A stretch of 64,000 nucleotides of DNA from Fusobacterium sp. JB019 (lineage in GTDB: Bacteria; Fusobacteriota; Fusobacteriia; Fusobacteriales; Fusobacteriaceae). Position numbers and translations under genes: made by a program. Location: the NCBI GenBank assembly GCA_030673965.1, contig JAUTCN010000019.1:1-64000 (forward strand), in the 5' to 3' direction. A model generated the notes under the pieces. The model made no database searches. It saw only the letters and a program-made list of their open reading frames with translations, and had not been told where the DNA came from. Below, piece after piece: positions 6,911 to 16,791 of the stretch; within the stretch, counting starts at the first letter, position 1, and the number at the start of each line of letters is the position of its first letter.

Positions 6911-8227
6911 ATGAAAGAGTTTATTTTATTTGTTTATTTTATTATTGTTATTTTTATCGGAATCAGTTCCTTTCGAAAAATTAAAAATAATAAAGATTTT
7001 TTTATTGCTGGAAAAAATGCAGGAGTTCTACAAGTATCAGGTAGCTTACTTGCTTCTATATTGGGAAGTTCTGCTATAATCGGAAGTGTTAATTTTGCTT
7101 TTATTAAAGGTTGGGCTGGTTCTTGGTTACTTTTATGTGCTGCTCTTGGTATGACTTTGCTATACCCACTTATTAATTATATTAAAGATTTCAAAGGATT
7201 TAATCTACCTGAAATGTTAGGGAACTTTTATGGAAATAATGTAAAACAATTAGCTTCTCTTCTTATTCCTATAGCTTGGACAGGAATAGTTGCTTCTCAA
7301 ATTATGGGAGCTGCTAAAATTATATCTATATTAACAAAATTTGATTATACACATGGAGTTATTATTAGTGGATTTGTTTTTATAGTTTATACTATTCTTG
7401 GTGGCCAATTATCAATTATTAAAACCGATTTTATTCAATTTCTATTTATTATTTTAGGAATCGTTACTACTTATATATATATATCACCATATCCTATAAC
7501 TATTAATCCTTTACCTATGATAAATACAAATTTTACTCCCATGGATATTCTAGTAATGATTCTATCTTATTCAACAACATTTATAGTTGGTCCTGATATT
7601 TATTCAAGATTATTTTGTGCTAAAGATGATAAAGTTATGAAAAAATCTATAATAATAACTGTATTAGTTCTTTTACCTCTTGCTTATATTTTAACTAGAA
7701 TAGGAATTTATGGACAAGAAATATTTTCAAATACTGATGTAGCAAGTAACTCAATATTATTACTAATAGCAAAAACTAAGTTACCTAATATTGTTTCTGT
7801 AACCCTTTATTTTGCTTTATTATCAGCTGTAATATCTTCAGCTGATACAACATTACTAACAGCTTCTTCATTATTTACTCAAGTATTTACCAAAGATCTT
7901 CACAATCAAAAGTCTATTTTTTTCACAAGAATATTAACAGTTATTTTTGGTATATTTTCTATATTAATTGCTATTAAAATGAAATATATCCTCTCTACGC
8001 TTTTATCTGCTTTAGCTATTTATTCTGGAGCTTTCATAATTCCTACTTTTGCAGGTCTGTTTGGATTTAGAGCAAAAGAAAAAGTTGTTATTTTAGCTAT
8101 TTTAACTGGAGGGATTATTGCTTTAATTGGAAAAAAATATGGCGGAGATATTGGAAATTATATATCTATTTCAGCTTTCTTTATTAATGCTTTAATTCTT
8201 TATATTGGAAAAAAGCTAACTAATTAA
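6911..8227 (+). CDS. Sodium:solute symporter family transporter (substrate unknown)
   Basis: The 438-residue protein has about 12-13 membrane segments and the SSS-family pattern: an N-terminal helix then DFFIAGKNAGVLQVSGSLLASILGSSA, and GGQLSIIKTDFIQFLFI in the middle helices. SSADTTLLTASS forms the Na+-site helix. It imports a small organic solute with Na+. An in-frame TTG at 6884 precedes the AAGGAG site, so the ATG at 6911 is used. It lies between a small-RNA locus and lysA, each with its own promoter, so the neighbours do not reveal the substrate. No terminator is visible between it and lysA. Confidence 0.85.
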   Translation: MKEFILFVYFIIVIFIGISSFRKIKNNKDFFIAGKNAGVLQVSGSLLASILGSSAIIGSVNFAFIKGWAGSWLLLCAALGMTLLYPLINYIKDFKGFNLPEMLGNFYGNNVKQLASLLIPIAWTGIVASQIMGAAKIISILTKFDYTHGVIISGFVFIVYTILGGQLSIIKTDFIQFLFIILGIVTTYIYISPYPITINPLPMINTNFTPMDILVMILSYSTTFIVGPDIYSRLFCAKDDKVMKKSIIITVLVLLPLAYILTRIGIYGQEIFSNTDVASNSILLLIAKTKLPNIVSVTLYFALLSAVISSADTTLLTASSLFTQVFTKDLHNQKSIFFTRILTVIFGIFSILIAIKMKYILSTLLSALAIYSGAFIIPTFAGLFGFRAKEKVVILAILTGGIIALIGKKYGGDIGNYISISAFFINALILYIGKKLTN

Positions 8228-8235
8228 TTTATTAC

Positions 8236-8264
8236 TTTACTATTATCTTTTTTTAATATATAAT
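8236..8264 (+). promoter_or_regulatory. Promoter of lysA
   Basis: TTTACT (8236-8241), a 17-bp spacer and a perfect TATAAT (8259-8264), 31 bp before the start codon, with GGAGGG as ribosome site. Confidence 0.65.
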
Positions 8265-8295
8265 GTGATAATAATTTTTTTATGGAGGGATTTTT

Positions 8296-9603
8296 ATGCG
8301 ATATTTTGGAACTATGAAAAATAACAATGGTATGCTTGAAATAGGAGGAATTTCTGTTAAAAAATTGGCACAGAAATATAAAACACCTCTGTATATAATA
8401 GATCAACAATTAGTTGAAAACAATATTTTAAATTATAAAAATAATTTTAAAAGTAATTTATTTGATACTGAGATAGTTTATGCCTCTAAAGCTTTTTTAT
8501 CAAAAGGTATCTGTCAATTGCTAAATAAATATAACCTTAGTCTTGATGCAGTTTCTGCAGGAGAACTTTATACTATTAAAGCTAGTAACTTTCCTATGAA
8601 TAAAGTACATATGCATGGTAACAATAAAACTATAGAGGAACTTAATATGTGTGTAGATTATAATATTGGAAGTGTTATTTTAGACAGTATAGAAGAAATT
8701 AATCTTCTTGGAAATATTTGTAGGGCAAAAAATAAAACTATGGATGTTATGCTTAGATTAAATATTGGAATAGATGCCCATACTCATGAATATATAAAAA
8801 CTTCTAAACATTCTTCTAAATTTGGAGAATCTATTTTTGATAATAAGATATTTGATACTATAAAAAAAATATCTGATAATGAGCATTTAAATTTACTTGG
8901 ATTCCATTGTCATATAGGATCTCAAATTTTCGACACTAAAGCTTTTCTTGAAGGAATTGAAGTCATGATTAAATTTTTAAAAAAAGCTTCTAAAACTTTA
9001 AACATCAATATTCCTGAAATAAATTTAGGTGGAGGCTTTGGAGTTTACTATACTGAAGAAGATACTGAAATAGATATTGAAAAATTTATGAAAGAAATGA
9101 TTGAACATATTGAAAAAATTTCAAAAGAAGAAAAAGTCACTTTAGATAAAGTAACTATAGAACCTGGAAGAAGTATCATCGGAAATGCTGGTAGTACACT
9201 ATATTCAGTAGGTCACACCAAAGAAACTTTCAGCGGTCTTAAATATGTTTTTATAGATGGTGGTATGAGTGATAATATACGTCCTGCTCTTTATCAAGCA
9301 AAGTACGAAGCTGTTATTGCTAATAAACTAAATGATCCTTTAAGTGAAACTGTGACTATTGCTGGAAAGTGTTGTGAATCTGGGGATTTAATAATCAAAA
9401 ATTGTGCTTTAGCTAAAACTGATTATAATGATTTAATTTTAGTTGCTACAACAGGGGCTTATGGTTATTCTATGTCTAATAATTATAATAAACTTTCTAG
9501 ACCTGCTGTTATTTTTGTTAAAGACTCAAAATCACAATTATCTATTAAAAGAGAAACTTTTGAAGATTTAATTAAAAATGATATTCCTTTAGAAACTTTA
9601 TAA
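8296..9603 (+). CDS. lysA: Diaminopimelate decarboxylase
   Basis: The 435-residue protein is a fold-type III PLP decarboxylase converting meso-DAP to L-lysine. The PLP lysine is K65 in VYASKAF. Other features are LGFHCHIGSQ, the Gly-rich phosphate loop NLGGGFGVYY, EPGRSIIGNAG, and the active-site cysteine region GKCCESGD. The family length is 415-440. Some fusobacteria use lanthionine in place of DAP in peptidoglycan, so a side role in that chemistry is conceivable, but the motifs are those of ordinary LysA. A terminator shared with fba follows. Confidence 0.93.
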   Translation: MRYFGTMKNNNGMLEIGGISVKKLAQKYKTPLYIIDQQLVENNILNYKNNFKSNLFDTEIVYASKAFLSKGICQLLNKYNLSLDAVSAGELYTIKASNFPMNKVHMHGNNKTIEELNMCVDYNIGSVILDSIEEINLLGNICRAKNKTMDVMLRLNIGIDAHTHEYIKTSKHSSKFGESIFDNKIFDTIKKISDNEHLNLLGFHCHIGSQIFDTKAFLEGIEVMIKFLKKASKTLNINIPEINLGGGFGVYYTEEDTEIDIEKFMKEMIEHIEKISKEEKVTLDKVTIEPGRSIIGNAGSTLYSVGHTKETFSGLKYVFIDGGMSDNIRPALYQAKYEAVIANKLNDPLSETVTIAGKCCESGDLIIKNCALAKTDYNDLILVATTGAYGYSMSNNYNKLSRPAVIFVKDSKSQLSIKRETFEDLIKNDIPLETL

Positions 9604-9620
9604 AGTTTCTAAAGGAATAA

Positions 9621-9656
9621 AAAAAAGAATATCCTTTTGGATATTCTTTTTTATTT
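9621..9656. terminator. Bidirectional terminator between lysA and fba
   Basis: A 14-bp stem (9621-9634 with 9639-9652) and a 4-nt loop, with A-run and T-run on the two sides, lies between convergent genes. A second dyad, CTTTAGAAACTTT/AAAGTTTCTAAAG (about 9589-9614), spans the lysA stop codon. Confidence 0.88.
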
Positions 9657-9658
9657 AA

Positions 9659-10636
9659 TTATTTTGCTTTAGTATAGCTTCCTTCAGATCCAAAAACATC
9701 AACTATTTTAGTTTTATAGTATGCTTTCATTTCTTCTTTTGCTGGTCCTAAATATTTTCTTAAATCAAATTGTCCTGGATTTTCATGCATTGCTTTTCTA
9801 ACTCCAGCTGTAAATGCTAATCTTCCATCAGTATCTACATTAATTTTTGCTACTGCTGATTTTGTAGCTTTTCTTAATTCAGAATCAGGAATACCCATTG
9901 CATCTTTGATAGTTCCACCAAATTCTTTTATCATTTGAACATATTTTGCAGGAACTGCTGAAGATCCATGTAAAACGATAGGGAATCCTTGGATTCTTCT
10001 TTCACATTCTTCTAATATGTCTAATCTTAATTTAGGATCATCACCTGGTTTGAATTTATGAGCTCCATGAGAAGTTCCTATAGCTATTGCTAATGAATCT
10101 ACTCCTGTTTTCCCTACAAACTCTTCTACTTCATCAGGATTTGTATATATATGCTCTTCTGCTTCTACTTCATCTTCTATTCCAGCAAGAACACCTAATT
10201 CAGCTTCTACTGTTACATCAAAATCATGAGCATAATCTACTACTTTTTTAGCTTCTTCTATATTTTTTTCAAAAGGTAAAGATGATCCATCTATCATTAC
10301 TGATGAGAATCCATTATCAATACAGAATTTAGCAACTTCAAAACTTGGACCATGATCTAAGTGTAGAGCTACTGGAATGTCTGATCCTACCATTTTAACA
10401 TAATCAACCGCTGCTTTAGCCATCATAGCTACATAAGTAATCCCCATATATTCCATAGCTCCTTTAGAACATTGTAATATAACTGGTGAACCCATTTCAG
10501 CACATGCTTCAACTATTGCTTGAGCTTGTTCCATATTATTAAAGTTAAATGCTGGTACTGCATACCCGTTTTCGTTTGCTTTTGCAAACATTTCTTTTGT
10601 GTTTTTAAGACCTAAGTCTTTGTAATTGTATGACAT
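9659..10636 (-). CDS. fba: Class II fructose-bisphosphate aldolase
   Basis: The 325-residue protein is a zinc-dependent aldolase that splits fructose 1,6-bisphosphate into DHAP and glyceraldehyde 3-phosphate. HLDHG (92-96) holds the catalytic Asp94 and Zn ligand His95. The further zinc-ligand loops GTSHGAHKF and LHGSS are present. The sequence matches the long DHNA-like branch of bacterial class II enzymes (about 310-330 residues). It has its own promoter and a strong AAGGAGG site, fitting high glycolytic expression. Tagatose-bisphosphate aldolase is the main alternative within the family. Confidence 0.93.
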   Translation of the reverse strand: MSYNYKDLGLKNTKEMFAKANENGYAVPAFNFNNMEQAQAIVEACAEMGSPVILQCSKGAMEYMGITYVAMMAKAAVDYVKMVGSDIPVALHLDHGPSFEVAKFCIDNGFSSVMIDGSSLPFEKNIEEAKKVVDYAHDFDVTVEAELGVLAGIEDEVEAEEHIYTNPDEVEEFVGKTGVDSLAIAIGTSHGAHKFKPGDDPKLRLDILEECERRIQGFPIVLHGSSAVPAKYVQMIKEFGGTIKDAMGIPDSELRKATKSAVAKINVDTDGRLAFTAGVRKAMHENPGQFDLRKYLGPAKEEMKAYYKTKIVDVFGSEGSYTKAK

Positions 10637-10669
10637 TATATTCCTCCTTGAATAATTATTACCTATATA

Positions 10670-10698
10670 ATTTTATCAAATGTCACAAATAAAATCAA
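10670..10698 (-). promoter_or_regulatory. Promoter of fba
   Basis: On the minus strand, TTGATT (10698-10693), a 17-bp spacer and TAAAAT (10675-10670), 33 bp before the start codon. It separates fba from the upstream small membrane-protein gene. Confidence 0.55.
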
Positions 10699-10701
10699 AC
10701 T

Positions 10702-11175
10702 TTAATTGTCCTTTAAATCAATTCGTATCAAAATATACCTTAAAAATGATTTAAATTTTAACCTTCTTCTAAAAACTACTACCACTTCTGGAACTAATCT
10801 AATTACATTTTCTATAACTCTTCTATATCTTCCTAATTTTCTCATTAAAAATCCTGTATCTTTAACAACCCAAGATATCATCATAAGATTTATTATTCTT
10901 AAAAAAGTTACTAAAAAGTTCATAACTCCATCTTTAGTTATATATATATTAAATAATTTAAGTATAACTTCTCCATTTTGATGAGAAATAATATGAATTA
11001 TAAAAGTAATTGTATAAATGTAAATTAAAAATTTTAATCTTTTTAAATCCCTTATTAAATTTTTATTTAAAACAATATTTAAAATCACTTCGACAATAAA
11101 TATTGTTAAAACTACCTTCAAATTTTCAACAAATATAGTGCTTATAAATAAAAGTAATAAAAAGCTATTTAACAA
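10702..11175 (-). CDS. Small membrane protein, weakly like an ECF-transporter T component
   Basis: The protein has 157 residues and four or five hydrophobic segments. Its C-terminal basic stretch ([27 protein letters not shown]) resembles the coupling region of CbiQ/EcfT proteins. It is shorter than full T components (about 250 residues), lacks a clear paired Ala-Arg-Gly motif, and has no ATPase or S component beside it. Its start overlaps the serS stop by 11 bp, so the two are translationally coupled. Function is not established; a degenerate EcfT is one possibility. Confidence 0.6.
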   Translation of the reverse strand: MLNSFLLLLFISTIFVENLKVVLTIFIVEVILNIVLNKNLIRDLKRLKFLIYIYTITFIIHIISHQNGEVILKLFNIYITKDGVMNFLVTFLRIINLMMISWVVKDTGFLMRKLGRYRRVIENVIRLVPEVVVVFRRRLKFKSFLRYILIRIDLKDN

Positions 11176-12433
11176 CTTTTATTCCGTTCATATAAGGTAC
11201 TAAAGCATCTGGAACTATAAAAGAACCGTCTTCTTGTTGATAATTTTCCATTATAGCTACTAATGTTCTTCCTACTGCAAGTCCTGATCCATTTAAAGTA
11301 TGAACAAATTCACTTTTAGTGCTTCCTGTTGGTCTGTATTTTAATCCCATTCTTCTAGCTTGGAAATCTTCACAGTTTGAACAAGAAGATATTTCTCTAT
11401 ATTTATGTTGAGAAGGTAACCATACTTCAAGATCATAAGTTTTAGCAGCTCCAAAACCAATGTCTCCTGTACATAAAGTTATAACTCTATAAGGAAGTTC
11501 TAATCTTTTTAAAACATCTTCAGCATTAACTACCATTTTTTCTAATTCATCATAAGAATTTTCTGGAGTTGATAATTTAACCATTTCTACTTTATTAAAT
11601 TGATGAACTCTTATTATTCCTTTTACATCTCTTCCATATGATCCTGCTTCTCTTCTAAAACATGGAGAGTAAGCTGTATAATATTTAGGTAAATCTTTTT
11701 CATCTAAAATTTCTTTTCTATGAATATTAGTCATTGTTATTTCAGAAGTTGAGATTAAGAACATATCATCATCTGTTCTGTACATATCATCTTCAAATTT
11801 TGGAAGTTGACCAGTTCCTTCGCAAATTTCTCTATTTACAATAAATGGAGTAATATGCTCTGTATATCCTTGTTCATCTACATGCATATCAAGCATTAAA
11901 CTTACTAAAGCTCTTTCTAATCTTGCTGCTAACCCTCTATATAAAGCAAACCTAGATCCTGAAAGTTTTGCCCCTCTTTCAAAATCTAAAATATTTAAAT
12001 CTTCTCCTATTTCCCAGTGAGCTTTTGGTTCAAAATCAAACTCTCTCGGAGTTCCCCATCTTCTAACTTCTATATTTTGATCTTCATCTGCTCCAACTGG
12101 TACAGATTCATGATATTTATTTGGTACTGTCATTTGAATATATTTTATCTTCTCATCTACTTCAGATAATTTTCCATCTAATTCTTTTATTTTTTTAGAT
12201 ACTTCTCCCATAGTTTTAATTAATTCACTAGCATCTTCTTTAGCTTTTTTTAATTTTGCTATCTCCATAGATTCTTTATTTCTTCTATTTTTTAAAGTTT
12301 CAACTTCTGTTAATAATTTTCTTCTCTCTTCATCAAGCGCTATAAACTCATCTAAAGTAAGATTACTATTTCTATTTTTTAGCATCTCCTCTAATTTTTC
12401 TTTATTTTCACGCATAAATTTTAAATCTAACAT
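11165..12433 (-). CDS. serS: Seryl-tRNA synthetase
   Basis: The 422-residue class II synthetase charges tRNA-Ser. The first 100 residues form the long antiparallel coiled-coil arm (K/E-rich, about residues 26-98) that grips the long variable arm. The catalytic core carries motif 2 ([15 protein letters not shown]) and motif 3 near [18 protein letters not shown], plus the serine-site TSE (STSEITMTN). Length is typical. It lies 14 bp downstream of the DUF2344 gene and overlaps the following membrane-protein gene, giving a three-gene operon. Confidence 0.97.
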   Translation of the reverse strand: MLDLKFMRENKEKLEEMLKNRNSNLTLDEFIALDEERRKLLTEVETLKNRRNKESMEIAKLKKAKEDASELIKTMGEVSKKIKELDGKLSEVDEKIKYIQMTVPNKYHESVPVGADEDQNIEVRRWGTPREFDFEPKAHWEIGEDLNILDFERGAKLSGSRFALYRGLAARLERALVSLMLDMHVDEQGYTEHITPFIVNREICEGTGQLPKFEDDMYRTDDDMFLISTSEITMTNIHRKEILDEKDLPKYYTAYSPCFRREAGSYGRDVKGIIRVHQFNKVEMVKLSTPENSYDELEKMVVNAEDVLKRLELPYRVITLCTGDIGFGAAKTYDLEVWLPSQHKYREISSCSNCEDFQARRMGLKYRPTGSTKSEFVHTLNGSGLAVGRTLVAIMENYQQEDGSFIVPDALVPYMNGIKVVK

Positions 12434-12447
12434 AATTTCCCCCTTTA

Positions 12448-13035
12448 TTATTTAACCATTCCAAATTTTTTAATTTCTAATTCTTCTATTTTTATGCCAC
12501 ATAATTTCAATATTGAGTTTGGAGACATACTTTCTAAAACTAAAATTAGTTTTTCTCCTTCAACTTTATATTCCTTAATTCTTGGCTTTAAATTTTTAGA
12601 TGTTATTTTTCCACGCTTTTCTTTAGTTAATATAATCTCATCTTGAGATATAAATTCAATAAATTTGTTAATGGAGGAGCCAAGTCCTGCTATTTCAAAT
12701 TTCATATCTTTATAATCTTGAACAATTGAACTTTTCCCATCTATATCAATTACTTTAATAAACTCAAAACCTAATAACTCTTTACTATTTAATTTATCTA
12801 GTAACTCTTGATTGGTCATGTCCTCTTTTAACTCTATATCCATAGGTTCGTTAAAAGCTTCTGTTCCTAAAGAAATTGGATTCCCTAAAGAGATCTTTGG
12901 TCTTGGATGAAATCCTTGACTATATTTTATTGGAACACCACTTCTTCTTAGAAGTCTATCCATAACTCTCAAAAGGTCTAAATGAGAAATATATTTCATT
13001 TCATCATACTTATTAAAAAATAATCTTTTTTTCAT
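12448..13035 (-). CDS. DUF2344 / TIGR03936-type protein (stand-alone)
   Basis: The protein has 195 residues. The N-terminal block is diagnostic for DUF2344: [17 protein letters not shown] and [20 protein letters not shown]. In many bacteria this domain is fused to, or placed beside, a radical SAM protein of unknown function. Here it stands alone in front of serS. The start at 13035 is chosen because a TACAAT box at 13068-13073 puts the transcript start near 13061, excluding the in-frame ATG at 13077. AAGGG lies 6 bp upstream of the chosen ATG. The molecular role is unknown. Confidence 0.85.
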   Translation of the reverse strand: MKKRLFFNKYDEMKYISHLDLLRVMDRLLRRSGVPIKYSQGFHPRPKISLGNPISLGTEAFNEPMDIELKEDMTNQELLDKLNSKELLGFEFIKVIDIDGKSSIVQDYKDMKFEIAGLGSSINKFIEFISQDEIILTKEKRGKITSKNLKPRIKEYKVEGEKLILVLESMSPNSILKLCGIKIEELEIKKFGMVK

Positions 13036-13107
13036 ATTTCCCTCTTCTCTTCTTTTTGATATCATATATTGTACCACGGAAATGAATATAATTAAATAGG
13101 TATATTT

Positions 13108-13137
13108 AAAAAAAATAGGCTATTTTTAGCCTATTTT
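13108..13137 (-). terminator. Terminator of the lpxD operon
   Basis: On the minus strand an 11-bp stem (13137-13127 with 13122-13112) with a TTTT/AAAA loop runs into eight T residues. It lies 40 bp beyond the lpxD stop and closes the long envelope operon. Confidence 0.88.
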
Positions 13138-13176
13138 CATTTTTATAAATTTTATTTTATTTTTCTTTAAAAATAA

Positions 13177-14184
13177 TTATTTTTTTAATTTTTTCTCTAT
13201 TTGTTTTATCTTTTTTATCATCTCTGGTAATTTTTTTAAACTAGCTCTAATTCTCATATCTTCTTTTAAACCAACTATAGGAAAACCTGCTAAAACTTTA
13301 TTTTCTTCTTTAACATTTCCTGTAACTGCTGATCTTGCTGCAAACATATTATTTTTTCCTATTTTTATATGTCCACCAATACCAACTTGTCCTCCCATAG
13401 TAACATTTTCTCCAACTTCTGTACTTCCTGCTATTCCTGTTTGAGAAGCTGATAAGAAATTTTCTCCTAAGATAACATTATGTCCAACTTGTACTAAATT
13501 ATCTAATTTTGAATATTTTTTTATTATTGTATCTCCTATTGTTCCTCTATCAATAGTTGTATTTGACCCTATCTCAACATCATCTTCTAATACTACTCTT
13601 CCTATTTGCTCTATTTTCATATTATTACCATTAACTTTTACAAATCCAAATCCATCTCCACCTATTATTGCTCCACTTTGAATTATATTTCTTTCTCCTA
13701 ACTCACAAAACTCTCTTATTGTTACATTTGGATATATTATAGAATTTTTTCCTATTTTAACTCCTTCACATATTGTTACATTTGGATATATTATAGTATT
13801 TTCTCCTATTTCTACATCATGTCCTATATAAGCATTAGGTGCTATTTCTACATTAGAACCTATTTTAGATGAAGCTTCTATTAATTTATTAAACTTTTTT
13901 CTAGGCCTTTTAAAAAAATTTAATAATAATGGCATTAACTCTCTTGGATTTTTCTTAGTAATTAAAAAAGTTTTTCCTAAATTTTCTGGCAACTCAATAT
14001 CTGGAACTATTATTACTTTTGCTTTTATTTCTGCTATTTTATGAATAAATTTTTCATCTGCTGCAAATGTTAACTCATCTTCTTTTGATTGAAAAAAGGG
14101 AGAAAGACCTTTTACTAAAAGACTTTTATCTCCCTTAATTTCACAATTAAGAAGATTTGCAACATCAGTTATTTTATAACTCAT
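13177..14184 (-). CDS. lpxD: UDP-3-O-acylglucosamine N-acyltransferase
   Basis: The 335-residue protein catalyses the third step of lipid A synthesis, adding an acyl chain to UDP-3-O-acyl-glucosamine. An N-terminal uridine-binding domain (1-100) is followed by a left-handed beta-helix with many hexapeptide repeats (for example IGSNVEIAPNAYIG, about 105-300). It ends in a short basic helix, KKLPEMIKKIKQIEKKLKK. The catalytic histidine is in VQVGHNV. The gene ends the operon with ompH, bamA and tamB, a grouping found in many diderms and a firm sign of an LPS-bearing outer membrane. Confidence 0.95.
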   Translation of the reverse strand: MSYKITDVANLLNCEIKGDKSLLVKGLSPFFQSKEDELTFAADEKFIHKIAEIKAKVIIVPDIELPENLGKTFLITKKNPRELMPLLLNFFKRPRKKFNKLIEASSKIGSNVEIAPNAYIGHDVEIGENTIIYPNVTICEGVKIGKNSIIYPNVTIREFCELGERNIIQSGAIIGGDGFGFVKVNGNNMKIEQIGRVVLEDDVEIGSNTTIDRGTIGDTIIKKYSKLDNLVQVGHNVILGENFLSASQTGIAGSTEVGENVTMGGQVGIGGHIKIGKNNMFAARSAVTGNVKEENKVLAGFPIVGLKEDMRIRASLKKLPEMIKKIKQIEKKLKK

Positions 14185-14204
14185 GTTATCCTCCTATGTA
14201 TAAT

Positions 14205-14681
14205 TTATTTGTTTTTTTCCATTTCTGCTAAAACTTCTTTAGTGACATCTTTTCCACCAAATTTTACAGCTCCAGCTTCTAAAATATAATCTAATTTCTT
14301 ATTTTTAGCAACTTTTGAAATTGCCTTATTCATAACATTTTCAACCTCTGCTACTTTTTCATTTCTTTCTTTAGCCATTTTATTTTTAGAATCTTTTACA
14401 AATTTTTCAAGCATTTTTACTTTATCATTAAATATTTTTTTATCTTTTTCTGTAGCCTTATCACCTTTAGAATTCAACTCTATTTGTAATTTTTTTAATT
14501 CTACTTGTTTTTGTTTTAAAGTATTATCTAATGTTGCTCCTTCTTTTTGTAAATTTTGATCTATTAATTTTGTTTTAGAATATTTGTAAAATAATTCTTG
14601 AGAATTTACAACTCCTATTTCTAACGCTAGAGCAGATGTTGACATAACAACTGTCATTGCTAATAATGCTAATTTTTTCAT
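14205..14681 (-). CDS. OmpH/Skp-family periplasmic chaperone
   Basis: The 158-residue protein has a cleavable signal peptide (residues 1-19, ending ALA). The mature chain begins with the Skp-like strand IGVVNSQELF, followed by a long K/E-rich coiled coil (about 40-125) and a short C-terminal strand region ending in DVTKEVLAEM. Skp-family trimers hold unfolded outer-membrane proteins for BamA. Its position directly after bamA and before lpxD is the conserved order. Confidence 0.9.
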   Translation of the reverse strand: MKKLALLAMTVVMSTSALALEIGVVNSQELFYKYSKTKLIDQNLQKEGATLDNTLKQKQVELKKLQIELNSKGDKATEKDKKIFNDKVKMLEKFVKDSKNKMAKERNEKVAEVENVMNKAISKVAKNKKLDYILEAGAVKFGGKDVTKEVLAEMEKNK

Positions 14682-14706
14682 GTTATCCTCCTATGTAGTT
14701 TTATAT

Positions 14707-16779
14707 TTAAAATGATTGTCCCATATTAAAGTAGAACTGCATTCCACTTGCTTCATCATCGCCAATTGGCCATCCAAAATCAAATCTTAATGGACCCATT
14801 GGAGTATTTACTCTAAGACCTACACCTGCTGTATATGCTATCTTATCTGGCATTTGTGCATCTCTTTTATAACCTTGATCTATTCCTTTATAATCCCAAG
14901 CTCTTCCTGCATCTATAAATATAACTCCTCCTAAAACATCATTAAATTGAGTTCTATTCTCTAAATTAACTGTAAATTTCCTAGTTCCTCTAAATTCTCC
15001 ACCATCATATCCTCTAAGAGTGCTACTTCCTCCAACCCAATATCTTTGAGATTCTTTTGTATCATCTGATTGTATTCCAAAAACAGCTCTATATGCAAAT
15101 ATATTATTTTTCGTAAATCCTCTATGATATTTTCTAGCTTCTAAAGTTGTGTTTGTAAAATAACTTGATTCTTCTCCTGAAGCATATCCTAGTTCTACTT
15201 GCCATTTATAGAATTCTCCTTTAGTTGGATTAAAATAACTATTTCTAGTATCATAAGAAATAGAAGGATAAATACTATATAAATTATATTTATCATCATA
15301 ATATTTTATATGACTACCATCTGAAGCAATTCCAAATTCTTTACTTGGACTTGTCTCTACCATTTCAAATTTAGTTCCTAAATTTATTCTTACATTTTTA
15401 GTAAGCCCTTTTCCAACATTAGCACTGATTCCGTAAGTGTCTATTTCATTAAAAGCTTCGCTGTCTCCATTTTCATAATCGTTTTTATAAATACTCCATC
15501 CCCAAGAAATTCTATCTGTATCTTTTATCCATGGATCTGAAAAGTTTATAGAAAAACTACTATAATTTTCATCTGATTTTTCATAAGATAATGAAGCTCT
15601 TTGACCTTTTCCTTTCCAGTTATTTTCTTCTAAAGATAAAGTTCCCATAAGTCCTAATTCAGAACCATACGAAATTGCTCCTTGAATTCTTGCAGTTCTA
15701 TCTTCTTCAACCAATAAAACAATTTCTTTACTATCTATAGAATTTACAACATCTCTCACTTCATATTTAACACTTTTTATAAAACCTAGTCTCATTAAAT
15801 TCTCTGAAGTTCTATTATATTCATTTATATTAAAAACTTTTCCTTTTTCTATTTCTATTTCTCTTTCAATTAAATAATCTTTAGTTTTTAGTATTGTATC
15901 TTTTGCTTCTCTTCTTTGTCCCTTTTGTTTTGTTACCATTTTTTGAAATTTAACATCTTTAACTAAACCTTCTTTAAGAAAAATATTAAGTTCTGATTTT
16001 TTATTTAATGACATATCTTGAACCCTTGCAAGAACATATCCATCTTGACTATATTTTTTTATTATAGCTTCTCTATCTTTTCTTAAAATATTATAATTTA
16101 ATATTGTTTTAGTTTTAGTTTCTATTAATTCTTTAATTTCTTCTGTCTTATATACTGTATTTCCTATTATATTTACTTTTTTTATTATAGGATTTTCAGT
16201 AAAATAAAAATCAATAACTATTCCACCATTAACTTCTTCTATGTCAGGAGTTATTTGTCTAAAATATCCTGACTCAACTAATTTTCTATACCCTTCTTTT
16301 AATTTATTATTAGAGTAATATCCTCCAATTTCTAAAGGGATTAACTTTGCTAATTTTTTAGTCGGAGTTTCATAATTTCCATAAAAGTTTATTTCTTTTA
16401 TTATAACTGATTTATTTATGTTTTCTCTATCTGAAACTGGTACTATCCCTTTTTTTCTTAAAATTTCTTTAACATCTTTTTTTTCTTTAATATCAACTAC
16501 TAATCTTATCCCCTCATTATAATACTTGGGGTAAAGCTTAACAGTTTCTATATAATCTAATTCTTTTAAAGTTTTGTAATCTTTTACCATTTTTTCTGTA
16601 GAAAATTTATTTCCTTTTTTAGAAATCATTTTAGATAATATTGTTATTTTAGGTATTTCTCTAACATTGTTTATTGTTATTTTTTCAATTTTATAATCCT
16701 GACTTTTTATATTTTTATCTGCTCCATATGCAAACATCATCATTATAAAACTCAGAACAATCACAAACTTTTTTCTCAT
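14707..16779 (-). CDS. bamA: Outer-membrane protein assembly factor BamA
   Basis: The 690-residue protein has a signal peptide (1-19), then a series of POTRA modules to about residue 365 (for example IKEINFYGNYETPTKKLAKLIPLEIGGYYS). A 16-strand Omp85 barrel follows, with the lid-loop motif WVGGSSTLRGYDGGEF (VRGF/Y type) and a C-terminal phenylalanine in the beta signal FYFNMGQSF. It inserts beta-barrel proteins into the outer membrane. It is 12 bp downstream of tamB. No separate TamA is present here. Confidence 0.95.
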   Translation of the reverse strand: MRKKFVIVLSFIMMMFAYGADKNIKSQDYKIEKITINNVREIPKITILSKMISKKGNKFSTEKMVKDYKTLKELDYIETVKLYPKYYNEGIRLVVDIKEKKDVKEILRKKGIVPVSDRENINKSVIIKEINFYGNYETPTKKLAKLIPLEIGGYYSNNKLKEGYRKLVESGYFRQITPDIEEVNGGIVIDFYFTENPIIKKVNIIGNTVYKTEEIKELIETKTKTILNYNILRKDREAIIKKYSQDGYVLARVQDMSLNKKSELNIFLKEGLVKDVKFQKMVTKQKGQRREAKDTILKTKDYLIEREIEIEKGKVFNINEYNRTSENLMRLGFIKSVKYEVRDVVNSIDSKEIVLLVEEDRTARIQGAISYGSELGLMGTLSLEENNWKGKGQRASLSYEKSDENYSSFSINFSDPWIKDTDRISWGWSIYKNDYENGDSEAFNEIDTYGISANVGKGLTKNVRINLGTKFEMVETSPSKEFGIASDGSHIKYYDDKYNLYSIYPSISYDTRNSYFNPTKGEFYKWQVELGYASGEESSYFTNTTLEARKYHRGFTKNNIFAYRAVFGIQSDDTKESQRYWVGGSSTLRGYDGGEFRGTRKFTVNLENRTQFNDVLGGVIFIDAGRAWDYKGIDQGYKRDAQMPDKIAYTAGVGLRVNTPMGPLRFDFGWPIGDDEASGMQFYFNMGQSF

Positions 16780-16791
16780 TAAATCCCTCCA

